Shown here piece after piece: positions 24,797 to 32,722 of a stretch of 64,000 bases of DNA (positions within the stretch are counted from its first letter, which is position 1; each line of letters begins with the position of its first letter). The stretch covers positions 1 through 64,000 of the forward strand of contig NZ_JAUZQD010000009.1 of assembly GCF_030709675.1 (NCBI RefSeq). Direction: 5' to 3'. The stretch comes from Symbioplanes lichenis. GTDB taxonomy: Bacteria; Actinomycetota; Actinomycetes; Mycobacteriales; Micromonosporaceae. The notes under the pieces are model-generated. The model was not told the DNA's origin. It did not search any database and was given only the letters and a program-made list of their open reading frames with translations. The position numbers and the translations under genes were made by a program.

Positions 24797-26029
24797 TCAG
24801 AAAGCCGACAGCGTCCGGCCGTAACCCTCGCGCCAGGGCGCTGAGCGGCGCGGATGCGGTGCGGGGCGGGCGTCCGGCGCCGCGAGCCGGGTCAGGAAGG
24901 CCGCGATCGTGGCGGTGGCGCGGCGGGCGGTGGGGAGGTGGAGGCTCTCGTCCGGGCCGTGGGCGTTGTCGGCGGGCAGGGCGAAGCCGAGGAGCACCGG
25001 GTCCAGGCCCAGGGTGCGGCGCAGGATGCCCAGGGCGGGGATCGTGCCGCCCGAGCGGGGGAAGACCGGGGGTACGCCGAAGACGGCCGTGCAGGCGGCG
25101 GCCGCGGCGGCGAGGCCGGGGGTGGTGGGCGGTACGGAGATCGGGTCGGCGGTCGACGTGATCCGCACGGTGGCTGTGGGCTCGCGGCCCAGGAAGGCGG
25201 CGACTCGGGCGGCCACGGTGGCGGTGTCCTGGCCGGGGGCCACGCGGAGGCCGAGGCGGGCGAGGGCGGTGGCCGGGATGATGCTGCTCGTGCCGGGTCC
25301 GGTGTAGCCGGCGCGCAGGCCGTGCACCGACAGGGCGGACCGGCGGGCGGCCTGATCGGGCGACGGGACGACGGAGGGGAAACGTTCGCCGAGGCTCGTG
25401 ATCAGGGCGCAGAGGGTGTTCGCGGGGTTGGGGACAAGACCGCCGTGGCGGCCGGAGTGCAGGTCGGTTGGCGGGCCGTCGACCCGGAGGGAAAGAGTGG
25501 CCGCGCCGCGCAGGGAGCGGACGATCGCGGGCTGGGCCGGCGACGGCATCATCGTGTCGGAGACCAGGAGGATGTCGGCGGACAGCGGGTGGCGGGCCAG
25601 GAAGCCGGCGAGGTGGGGGCTGCCGATCTCCTCCTCCCCCTCGTAGAGGCACGTCACGTCGAGCGGCCGGGACGAGCAGGCACGCAGGGCGGCGAGCTGG
25701 CAGAGGATCGGGCCCTTGTCGTCGGAGGCGCCGCGGGCGTACAGGCGGTGGCCGCGCAGCTGGGGCGCGAAGGGCGGGGAGTGCCACCGGGTGCCGGGCG
25801 GCTGGACGTCGTAGTGGCCGTAGAGCAGGACGGCCGGGCCGGGGCCGGGGCGGCGGCCCAGGACGACCGGGTGGCCGCCGGTGGGCAGGACGGACGTGTG
25901 CAGGCCGGCGGCGCGCATGTGGGCGGCCAGCCAGTGGGCGGCGGCGCGGACGTCCGGGGCGTGGCGGGGGTCGGCGCTCACGCTGGGCAGCGCGGCGAAG
26001 CGGGTCAGCGCCCTCAGGAACGGACCCAC
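24797..26029 (-). CDS. M20-family metallopeptidase
   Basis: 410-residue di-zinc peptidase of the CPG2/CNDP-like branch. Metal and catalytic residues appear in order: YGHYDVQPP (His and catalytic Asp), GASDDKGP (bridging Asp), EGEEEIGS (base and ligand Glu), VSDTMM (Asp), and NAHGPDE near 367 (His). A lid domain (about 190-310) contains HSGRHGG. It should cleave dipeptides or acyl-amino acids in the cytoplasm; there is no signal peptide. GTG start lies inside the end of the serine protease gene (16-bp overlap). Confidence 0.92.
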   Translation of the reverse strand: MGPFLRALTRFAALPSVSADPRHAPDVRAAAHWLAAHMRAAGLHTSVLPTGGHPVVLGRRPGPGPAVLLYGHYDVQPPGTRWHSPPFAPQLRGHRLYARGASDDKGPILCQLAALRACSSRPLDVTCLYEGEEEIGSPHLAGFLARHPLSADILLVSDTMMPSPAQPAIVRSLRGAATLSLRVDGPPTDLHSGRHGGLVPNPANTLCALITSLGERFPSVVPSPDQAARRSALSVHGLRAGYTGPGTSSIIPATALARLGLRVAPGQDTATVAARVAAFLGREPTATVRITSTADPISVPPTTPGLAAAAAACTAVFGVPPVFPRSGGTIPALGILRRTLGLDPVLLGFALPADNAHGPDESLHLPTARRATATIAAFLTRLAAPDARPAPHPRRSAPWREGYGRTLSAF

Positions 26030-26679
26030 GAGCGGATCATCAGGAGTTTGCGGGAGGTCAGGCGGACGCCCGCGTTGAACCGGCCGGGGATGCCCGCGCG
26101 GTGGAGGCCGGCCAGTGTGGGCCGGCCGTCGTGGGTCAGCCAGATCGGGCCGCCGCTCTGGCCGGTCTCCGTGGCGATGCGGTATTCGAGCTGCTCCGGC
26201 CGCACGCCGGTCAGCAGGCCCTCGGCCACGTAGAGGTGGTCGCGCGGATAGCCGGCCACGCTGACCGGATTGCTGCTCAGCACGCGGTCGGGCAGGGCGC
26301 TGACGTGCCGCCAGTGCCCCGCGCCCAGGCGACGGGTCAAGGTCAGGACCGCGAAGTCGTACGCCGCCACGGCCGAGCCGTCGAGGAACTCCCGCGGCAT
26401 GTCGATCCGGTTCGCCATGGCGTGTCCGAACGGCTCGCTCGCGCCGTCCTTGCCCGGAGCCACGCTCACGAACTGCGCGTTGCGGACGTGGTGGGCCGCG
26501 GTGAGCACCTTGTCCGGGGCGATCAAGGTGCCCGTGCCCACCCGCCGCTGCTGCACGCCGCCGGGCCCGGCCGAGACGGTCATGAGGTGGCAGACGTACC
26601 GGAAGGGCTCGCCTGTCGCCGGCGTGACCCGGCGCCGCGCGTCCGGAGGGAAGACGAGCGCTTCGAGCGCGGGGTGCAT
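26014..26679 (-). CDS. Trypsin-like serine protease without signal peptide
   Basis: 221 residues of the chymotrypsin fold. Catalytic triad H63 (TAAH), D108 (YDFAVL) and S175 (TGQSGGP). The N-terminus (MHPALEALVFPPDARRR) is not a signal peptide, so the protein should stay inside the cell unless exported in an unusual way. The start ATG shares one base with the stop of the preceding gene (TGATG), and its 3' end overlaps the M20 gene by 16 bp, so all three are tightly coupled. Part of the EFE-protein operon. Confidence 0.9.
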   Translation of the reverse strand: MHPALEALVFPPDARRRVTPATGEPFRYVCHLMTVSAGPGGVQQRRVGTGTLIAPDKVLTAAHHVRNAQFVSVAPGKDGASEPFGHAMANRIDMPREFLDGSAVAAYDFAVLTLTRRLGAGHWRHVSALPDRVLSSNPVSVAGYPRDHLYVAEGLLTGVRPEQLEYRIATETGQSGGPIWLTHDGRPTLAGLHRAGIPGRFNAGVRLTSRKLLMIRSWVRS

Positions 26680-27797
26680 CAGCCGGCCGGCAGTCGCTGC
26701 GGCAGGGTGTGGGCCTGGCTCCGGTAGTCCCAGGGCTGCGCGGGCGGGCGCCGCCGCCGCGAGCCGCCCCCGGTCAGGGCCTCCCAGCTGGTCACCCACT
26801 CCTCGGCGAACTCGGCGATCTGCAGCAGCAGCGCCTCGAAGCGGGTCCGGTCGTTCTGCAGCACGTGCGAGTCGGCGAGCCAGCGCAGCACCTCACGCCC
26901 CGAGACGGCCATGCGCTGCCGCAGCGAGGTGGTGAGCGGCTCGCGCATGTACCGGGTGAGGACCTCCTCGATCACGTCCCAGTTGGTGCGGGCGCCGAAC
27001 TGCTCGCGGATGTCCGGGGCGGCCAGCAGGTTCATGGCCTCCTCGAGCAGCGCCATCACCTCGACGCGGAGGACGCTGATGTGGCCGTACGAGGCGTACT
27101 TGAGGTTGTTGCGCAGGTCCAGGCCGGAGCGGCGGACGGCCGCGATGCTCCCGAAGCTCGGGTCGAAGGCCCGCTCGCGGATCACGTCCGAGATCCGCTT
27201 GTCCCGGAAGAAGTCCGCGACCTCCTGGTTGAAGTTCGTGAACAGCGGCTGGAAGGGACGGTTGGGTCGGCCCCCGGCCGGCGGCGGTACGTTTCCGAAG
27301 CCGAACGCCCGCTGATAGGCCGCGTGCCGGTCGCGCAGCGTGTAGCGCAGCACCTCGCGCCGGTCGAAGCGGTAGAGCCCGTACGCCCCCGGCCCGCCCG
27401 ACAACCGCAGCGTCCCCGCCTCGAAGAGGTTCTGCAGCATGGCGACCACCCGGAACACGCCGAGCCGCTCGTGCTGGTAGATGTAGTACAGATCGGCGAT
27501 GGCGAGCAGGCGCTCGGACTCGACGGTCTCGTCGTACTCGTCGACGCCGGCCGCGAGCCGCGTGGAGGCCAGATCGGGCACGGCCTCCTCGCCGATGCCG
27601 ACCAGCGCGGCGAGCCCGTTGTCGGCCGGGGGCGCGGTGCCGTTGCCGGCCCCGGCGAGCAGGGCGCTGACCCGGCGGTCGATGTCCTCGGCCAGGCGCG
27701 GGTCCGCGCTCAGCCGGCTGCCCAGCAGGTCGGTGAGCTGCGCCCGCAGCGCGGCGGCCCGGCTCCGGAGCTGTTCCGTGTCACGAACGGTGGCCAT
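26679..27797 (-). CDS. Hypothetical operon protein (372 aa)
   Basis: Unrecognised, mainly helical and soluble. Residues 1-45 form a coiled-coil-like helix (RSRAAALRAQLTDLLGSR). A central aromatic-rich segment (about 100-150, LLAIADLYYIYQHERLGVF...LYRFDRREVLRYTLRD) is followed by a Phe/Asn-rich part (RPFQPLFTNFNQEVADFF, about 180-200) and a helical C-terminus. The tail is basic (GGGSRRRRPPAQP). ATG 27797 has AGGAAGG upstream. It lies between the 475-aa gene (17-bp gap) and the serine protease. Confidence 0.82.
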   Translation of the reverse strand: MATVRDTEQLRSRAAALRAQLTDLLGSRLSADPRLAEDIDRRVSALLAGAGNGTAPPADNGLAALVGIGEEAVPDLASTRLAAGVDEYDETVESERLLAIADLYYIYQHERLGVFRVVAMLQNLFEAGTLRLSGGPGAYGLYRFDRREVLRYTLRDRHAAYQRAFGFGNVPPPAGGRPNRPFQPLFTNFNQEVADFFRDKRISDVIRERAFDPSFGSIAAVRRSGLDLRNNLKYASYGHISVLRVEVMALLEEAMNLLAAPDIREQFGARTNWDVIEEVLTRYMREPLTTSLRQRMAVSGREVLRWLADSHVLQNDRTRFEALLLQIAEFAEEWVTSWEALTGGGSRRRRPPAQPWDYRSQAHTLPQRLPAG

Positions 27798-27814
27798 GGC
27801 ACACACCTTCCTGG

Positions 27815-29242
27815 TCAGAGGACGAACTTGACGGGGGTGCCGCCGGGACGGGACACGGTGAGCTCTTTGAGATCCTTGGCGGCCGCGGCCGTGATCGGCA
27901 CGAGCAGCTCCTCGTCGCTCGCCGGCACGACCGACGGGAAGGTCTGCGAGCTCTTGCCGGTCAGCACGACGTCGGCCGCGGGGCTGAAGCCGGAGCCCGT
28001 GATCACCAGCGCGTCCTGCAACCCGGGCCACAGCCGGGTGCCGTCGGCCTGCAGCGGCGAGCGGCGCAGCGCGACCTGGACGTCGAGCACCTCCACGTCC
28101 GGGAGCAGGCGCAGGGCGAGGGTGCGTACCTCGCGCACGCGGTCCTGCAGGGTGGTCAGCGAGGACCGGACCGGCGTGCTGCCCACCCCGGAGAGGGTGA
28201 AGGTCCCGGCCGGCGGCACGGGCAGCGAGGCGATCACGTCACCCAGGGCGTCGTCGAGCGTGTCGGCCTCCTCGGCGAAGGAGGCGATGCCGTCCTGCCC
28301 GCCGAGGCGCAACCGGTCGGCGCCCGTACGCCCGAAGGCCTCCACCCAGTCGAGCACCGATCCGAGGCTGACCGAGCGCCCGTTGGACAGCACGGGCAGT
28401 TCCGTCTCGGCCCGCTCGACCTCCGCGCGTACCAGGGTGTCCCGGGTCTCCTCCACGGCCCGGACCACGACGCTGAGCCCGCGCTCGATCTGCACGATCT
28501 GGGTGCCCAGGAACGGGCGGCCGCCGGCCAGCGGGTCGAGGAAGACGCGGTCGGCGATCCACGCGGAGACCAGCGCGGCACCGTCGCTGACGATCGTGCC
28601 GAACGTGGTGAAGATCTGCTCGTCGCGGACGCTGGAGATGTTCTCGCGGATCATGCCGAAGACGTCGCGCAGCCGGCCCAGCAGTCCCTCCGCGGTGTCG
28701 GCGGTGACGGCCACGGGCGGGTTGCCGAGCACGGCGGCCTCCCCGGCGAACTCCGAGAGCAGCTGGTCGACCCGGTCGATGTTGGGACCGCCGGGATAGG
28801 AGAGTTCCACGACCACCTGGTCCAAGGTGGTGTGCACGAGGGCGCGCACGTCGCGGATCTGGTCCTCGTCGGGCACCAGCTCGAGCGGCTGCAGCGGATC
28901 GAGGTTGCGATAGATCGCGTCGCGCGACGCCGTGGCCCGCGCGACGATCGTGGCCTGCGCCCCGGTCAACGCCCCGCCCCCGTTCGCCGTGATCAGGCCG
29001 CCGGTCGACGGGCGCCGGTAATAGAGCTCGGTACGGCCGTTGTACTCCTTGGTCTCGAACGCGCGGACCAGCAGCGCCTCGAAGTCCTTGCCGTTCTCCG
29101 GCTTGGCGCCCAGCACCGACTCGATCGCCGCGTCGACGATCCCGGCCCCGCCGGTGGCCGGCCCGTTCCCGCCGTTGCCGCCGTTCTGGTTGCGCGACAG
29201 GAAGGAAGCGGCCTCGATGATGGTCTGCTCGACGGTCGTCAT
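27815..29242 (-). CDS. Hypothetical operon protein with TIG-like C-terminus (475 aa)
   Basis: Unrecognised. After a short helix comes a Gly/Asn-rich linker (about 17-34), then a long mostly helical region (about 38-380). The last 85 residues look like an IPT/TIG-type beta domain (DALVITGSGFSPAADVVLTG ... SRPGGTPVKFVL). There is no signal peptide or membrane helix. ATG with GAGGAG 8 nt upstream. In the cluster it is likely a structural rather than catalytic subunit (inference from absence of motifs and from size). Confidence 0.82.
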   Translation of the reverse strand: MTTVEQTIIEAASFLSRNQNGGNGGNGPATGGAGIVDAAIESVLGAKPENGKDFEALLVRAFETKEYNGRTELYYRRPSTGGLITANGGGALTGAQATIVARATASRDAIYRNLDPLQPLELVPDEDQIRDVRALVHTTLDQVVVELSYPGGPNIDRVDQLLSEFAGEAAVLGNPPVAVTADTAEGLLGRLRDVFGMIRENISSVRDEQIFTTFGTIVSDGAALVSAWIADRVFLDPLAGGRPFLGTQIVQIERGLSVVVRAVEETRDTLVRAEVERAETELPVLSNGRSVSLGSVLDWVEAFGRTGADRLRLGGQDGIASFAEEADTLDDALGDVIASLPVPPAGTFTLSGVGSTPVRSSLTTLQDRVREVRTLALRLLPDVEVLDVQVALRRSPLQADGTRLWPGLQDALVITGSGFSPAADVVLTGKSSQTFPSVVPASDEELLVPITAAAAKDLKELTVSRPGGTPVKFVL

Positions 29243-29258
29243 GACGTACTCCTCGCGG

Positions 29259-30551
29259 TCAGCGGCGGGCCAGTTGGCGGTAGAACGCGGTGGTGATGCG
29301 CCCCGGCGGGGCGAGCCCCCGGTCGAGCGCGGAGCGGGCGGCGCCGATCAGGAAACGCTCCGGGACCACGCCCGGATCGGTGCCCCGCGCGAGGCGCTGC
29401 GCCGCCTCGTCGACCATGGCCTGCTCCTTCGGCGCGAAGCGGAGCACCTCCGCGAGACGGCGACCACCGAGCGACGGGTACGGCGTCAGGCACATCGCCT
29501 CCACGACCAGCGGCACGACCTTCGGGGCGCTGCGCAGCACGGCCGGCGGGATCGAGCCGCCGGGGTCGCCGGGATAGAGCCGGGCCCACAGCCGGGAGTA
29601 GTGACCGGCCTGCGCCCCGAAACCCATCCGGCGCAACAGGTCGATGCTCAGACCCGGGCGCAGGTACGGGGTCGGGTGCGGCCCGGTCCGGCTGTACGCG
29701 ACCACCGTGTCCGGCGCCCGGCCGACCACGTCGAGCAGCGAGGCCACGACCGCCGGGCCGCCGAGCAGCAGCGCGCACAGATCGGCGAACGTCTCCCGGT
29801 GCCAGCGCAGCCACACGTGGCGTACGGAATCGGGGACCCCCGCCTCGGCGAGCACCCGGGAGAGCCGCTCCGGCACGGCCCGCGCGAGCCCCAGGTCGTT
29901 CTGCAGGTTGTGGCTGACCTCGTGCAGCACCGCGCCCAGCGTCCACGGGTTGACGAGCCGGTGGTACGGGAGCTGGATCAGCGGGAACGGGTTGAGCCGG
30001 CTGCCCAGGCGCCGCAACGGGATGTTGCGCCGGAACGTCGCGGGCGAGAAACCGGTCCGCATGTACGAGAACGGGGCCGGCGCCGGGATCGACCGCGCGG
30101 TGCCCAGGTTCACGTACGCGGTCTGGTAGCAGTCCAGCGCGATCCGGTCACAGGCGAGCAGCCGGTCGGCGACCTGCGACTGCCGCTGGCCGAACAGCTC
30201 GAAGTAGAAGTCCCACACCCGTTCCACGGCCCGGACCCACAGGTGCGCCCGCTCCTTGTGCCGCAGGACGCGGTGCAGCGCCGGGGTCGCCGGATCGCCG
30301 GAGGCCGCCCGCACCGCCTCGACCGCGGCCCGGGTCTCGGTTGTCAGGGTCTCCCGCAGCTCGGCCATGAGCCGGTTGACCTCGCGGACGTGCCCGGCGC
30401 TGGGCGCACCGGGACCGGCCCCGAACTCCTCCTCGCCGAAGGGCCGCAGGGCGGCGAGATGCCGCTCGACGTTGACCGCCTGGGTGGCGAGCCACCCGGG
30501 CAGCAGCGCCGGGGCGGCCGCGGCGGGCCTGGTCGCGACCGCTGCGCTCAC
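29259..30551 (-). CDS. HExxH (gluzincin-like) putative zinc metalloprotease
   Basis: 430 residues. The zinc motif HEVSH is at 210-214 and a matching ETFAD at 253-257 could supply the third ligand, the spacing being typical of gluzincins. It lies in a helical domain with conserved-looking Pro/Leu segments (NPFPLIQLPYHRLVNPWTLG). FGEEEFG at 38-44 echoes the EFE repeats of the neighbouring gene. No signal peptide. GTG start overlaps the preceding stop (GTGA). The rest of the protein is unlike any family I know, so protease activity is inferred only from the motif. Confidence 0.82.
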   Translation of the reverse strand: MSAAVATRPAAAAPALLPGWLATQAVNVERHLAALRPFGEEEFGAGPGAPSAGHVREVNRLMAELRETLTTETRAAVEAVRAASGDPATPALHRVLRHKERAHLWVRAVERVWDFYFELFGQRQSQVADRLLACDRIALDCYQTAYVNLGTARSIPAPAPFSYMRTGFSPATFRRNIPLRRLGSRLNPFPLIQLPYHRLVNPWTLGAVLHEVSHNLQNDLGLARAVPERLSRVLAEAGVPDSVRHVWLRWHRETFADLCALLLGGPAVVASLLDVVGRAPDTVVAYSRTGPHPTPYLRPGLSIDLLRRMGFGAQAGHYSRLWARLYPGDPGGSIPPAVLRSAPKVVPLVVEAMCLTPYPSLGGRRLAEVLRFAPKEQAMVDEAAQRLARGTDPGVVPERFLIGAARSALDRGLAPPGRITTAFYRQLARR

Positions 30552-31117
30552 GACGGCTCCTGCGGGATCGCGGCGTGGAACCGGGCGTCGGCGGTGGCGG
30601 CGGTGGTCCAGGCGGCGACGCAGGCGACCGGGTCGGCCAGGAGGCGGCGAGCCGCGGCGGCCAGGGCGACGACCGGGTCGGTGCGCTCGGCCGCGGCCTC
30701 GGTGACCAGGGCGGGCACGAGCCGCAGCAGGGGCCGGAGCGCGGGATCGGCGTGCAGGCCCCGGACCAGCGCGGTCACGGCGGGCAGCAGCGGGGGTACG
30801 GCACCGGTCAGTCCCACCATCGCTCCGGCAGCAGCTGTGGCCTCGGCCTCGCCCAGGGCCTCAGCGACCAGATGACCGAGGTGTTGCAGCAGGTCGCTCT
30901 GGGCTGGGCCGGTGGCGGCGTACCGGCCGTTGGGCAGCCGCGTCCGCGGGCCGGCCGGCACCGGGCCGGGCTGCACGTGCTGGAGCACCAGCCGGTGCGC
31001 CGCCTCGGCCAGGTCCCGGAGCGGCCGCGGGGCGGGATCACGGCGCGCGGCCCCGGCGAGACGGCGGAAGAACTCCTCCGCCTCGCCGGACGCGTGCTCG
31101 ACCGAGTTGAGGGTCAC
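30548..31117 (-). CDS. Small helical operon protein (189 aa)
   Basis: Alanine/leucine-rich, helical, soluble, GTG start. EEFFRR at 14-19 is identical to EEFFRR at 74-79 of the EFE-repeat protein encoded 13 bp upstream. A hydrophobic stretch (about 90-115: AAAGAMVGLTGAVPPLLPAV) could be membrane-interacting. The gene overlaps the metalloprotease-like gene by 4 bp. No function recognised. Confidence 0.78.
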   Translation of the reverse strand: MTLNSVEHASGEAEEFFRRLAGAARRDPAPRPLRDLAEAAHRLVLQHVQPGPVPAGPRTRLPNGRYAATGPAQSDLLQHLGHLVAEALGEAEATAAAGAMVGLTGAVPPLLPAVTALVRGLHADPALRPLLRLVPALVTEAAAERTDPVVALAAAARRLLADPVACVAAWTTAATADARFHAAIPQEPS

Positions 31118-31130
31118 CGTTCGCCGCCGG

Positions 31131-32132
31131 TCACATGCGACGGGTGGACTGCTGGCGGCGGCCGGGCTGCGGCGCGCCGCGGCGGCCGTTCTGGCGCCGG
31201 CTCGGGCTGTGCCCGTTCGAGCCGCGCTGCTGGGCGCCGGGCTGCCGGCCCACGGCCGGGCTCGTGCGGCGCACCGCGGTCACGGTGCCGCGGGCGTTGG
31301 TGGCGAGGGCCCGGCGGGCGGCGGCGGGACGGCCCAGCACCCGGCGCGTCTGCCCGGCCATGACCTGCGCGGCCCGGCGCGGCGTGGGACGGCGGCCGGA
31401 CGCGCTCTGGCGGCACAGCGCGCGGGCGGTGCCCCGGACGATCGACGGCACCATGCGGATCGCCGGGCGCAGGTTGCGCCGGCGCCACAGCAGCCGGGTC
31501 AGCGCCGCGGACCCGCGGACCAGCGGCGCCATGACCTGCTCCAGCTCGGCGCGCTCGCGGGGGCTCAGCGCGTTGACGGTGGCGGCCCCGATCATCGCCT
31601 CGGCCTCGGCCTCGGTGGCGGCCCGCGAGGCGACGGCGGCCATCATCTCGGCCAGCGCCTGGGCCGGGGTAGGGGCCATCTCCTCGTACTCGTCCTCGAA
31701 CTCGCCTTCGTCCTCGAACTCGTCCTCGAACTCGTCCTCGAACTCGCCCTCCCGCAGCAGCTGCGCCACGCCGCGGCCGAGCGTGGCGCCGAGCGGCCCG
31801 CCGACGGCCCCGCCGACGATCGGGGCGGCGACCCGGGCGACCTGGCGCAGCACCGGCGCGGCCCGGCGCACGAAGCGGCCGGCGGAACGCAGGGCCCGGC
31901 GGAAGAACTCCTCGCCCTCGTCCTCGAACTCGCCCTCGAACTCGTCCTCGAACTCCCCTTCGTCCTCGTACTCGTCCTCGAACTCTCCTTGGCCGCCGCC
32001 GAGCAGCCCGCCCACGCCCCGCGCGATGGACCCGAGGAACTCCTCGCCTTCCTCCTCGCCCTCGCCCTCGAACTCGTACTCGTCCTCGCCCTCGAACTCG
32101 GTCTCGTAGAGCGTGCGCTGGCCAGTAGCCAT
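31131..32132 (-). CDS. EFE-repeat protein: acidic-aromatic repeats with basic tail
   Basis: 333 residues with strong charge asymmetry. Three acidic blocks alternate Glu/Asp with Phe/Tyr: about 11-32, 49-77 and 128-151. The first two are separated by a Gly-rich hydrophobic stretch (33-48), the last two by an amphipathic Arg/Ala/Val/Gly stretch (78-127). From about 205 to the end it is highly basic (RRRNLRP ... RRQNGRRGAPQPGRRQQ). ATG 32132 follows GGGAGG. The repeats resemble designed EF-type peptides that self-assemble into beta fibres, so a scaffold or condensate is possible (inference). I recall similar uncharacterised proteins in other bacteria but cannot verify this. Confidence 0.85.
   Translation of the reverse strand: MATGQRTLYETEFEGEDEYEFEGEGEEEGEEFLGSIARGVGGLLGGGQGEFEDEYEDEGEFEDEFEGEFEDEGEEFFRRALRSAGRFVRRAAPVLRQVARVAAPIVGGAVGGPLGATLGRGVAQLLREGEFEDEFEDEFEDEGEFEDEYEEMAPTPAQALAEMMAAVASRAATEAEAEAMIGAATVNALSPRERAELEQVMAPLVRGSAALTRLLWRRRNLRPAIRMVPSIVRGTARALCRQSASGRRPTPRRAAQVMAGQTRRVLGRPAAARRALATNARGTVTAVRRTSPAVGRQPGAQQRGSNGHSPSRRQNGRRGAPQPGRRQQSTRRM
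31679..32108. repeat. Tandem GAA/TTC-type repeats encoding EFE blocks
   Basis: Three clusters (about 31679-31755, 31908-31990 and 32036-32108) of near-tandem 12-nt units of the type TCGTCCTCGAAC / TCGCCCTCGAAC on the plus strand. Read on the minus strand they code for the EFED/EFEG units. They are coding repeats and could drive length variation by slippage. Confidence 0.75.
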
Positions 32133-32167
32133 CTCCGGACCCTCCCTCGCGCGGATTCCTACGCCGG

Positions 32168-32587
32168 TCAGGAAACCGTGTCGGCGCGCTCCGGGGCAGT
32201 CGCGTCTTCGGGGGAGACATCTATGTGCGTCGCTCGAACATGCGACGGCGCGTCCCCGGCGAGCAGCCGGGCCACCATCGCCGCCCGCGAGTTGACGCCG
32301 AGCTTCGCGAAGATGCGCCGCAGATGGGTGGCCACGGTCCAGGTGCTGATCCCCAGCCGGTCGGCGATCGCCTGATTGGTACGCCCCGCCGCGACCATGC
32401 GGGTGATCTCGAGCTCGCGCGGGCTCAGCGACGCCGGATCGTCCTCCTCCGGCCCGGCCCGCGAGCATCGGCACCGCACACCGTCCACTGTGATGTCGAG
32501 CAGGGTGGCGACAGGCGGCGGGTTCCGGGCCAGGGCGGCGACGAGCCGGTGCACCAGGTCGCGGACCTCGGGGTCGTCATGGGTCAT
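32168..32587 (-). CDS. LuxR-type transcriptional regulator heading the EFE operon
   Basis: 139 residues: a short N-terminal helical part (1-50) with a CRCS cysteine pair (C39/C41), then a LuxR/FixJ HTH at 54-109 (LSPRELEITRMVAAGRTNQA ... VATHLRRIFAKLGV). No receiver or autoinducer domain, so the signal is unknown; the two cysteines might sense redox or metal. ATG 32587 has GGGAGG upstream. It is 35 bp upstream of the EFE-repeat gene and the first gene in the run, so it probably controls the operon. Confidence 0.88.
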   Translation of the reverse strand: MTHDDPEVRDLVHRLVAALARNPPPVATLLDITVDGVRCRCSRAGPEEDDPASLSPRELEITRMVAAGRTNQAIADRLGISTWTVATHLRRIFAKLGVNSRAAMVARLLAGDAPSHVRATHIDVSPEDATAPERADTVS

Positions 32588-32689
32588 GATGCCTCCCTGT
32601 CCGCGGCGATGCGTGCAGTAGGGCATCCAACCTAGACCGGGCCGTCCGGGCACGGAAGGTGACAGACGGGTTCCCGTCGTACGGCATTC

Positions 32690-32718
32690 GCGCCCCGGAG
32701 GCGACCCTCCGGGGCGCG
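32690..32718 (-). terminator. argH terminator
   Basis: GC-rich stem of 12-13 bp around CGCCCCGGAGG (32691-32701) and CCTCCGGGGCG (32706-32716) with a 4-nt CGAC loop, just past the argH stop. It separates argH from the EFE operon, whose promoter should lie in 32588-32689. Confidence 0.75.
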
Positions 32719-32722
32719 GCGA

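Noticed and set aside
31679..32108. CRISPR or satellite-type repeats inside the EFE gene
   Set aside because: The repeats are in frame, encode a consistent amino-acid pattern and lie inside a gene with a good ribosome site.
24797..32587. A biosynthetic gene cluster or contractile injection system in the EFE region
   Set aside because: There are no synthase, carrier, sheath, baseplate or tube-like genes; only proteases and unrecognised proteins are present.
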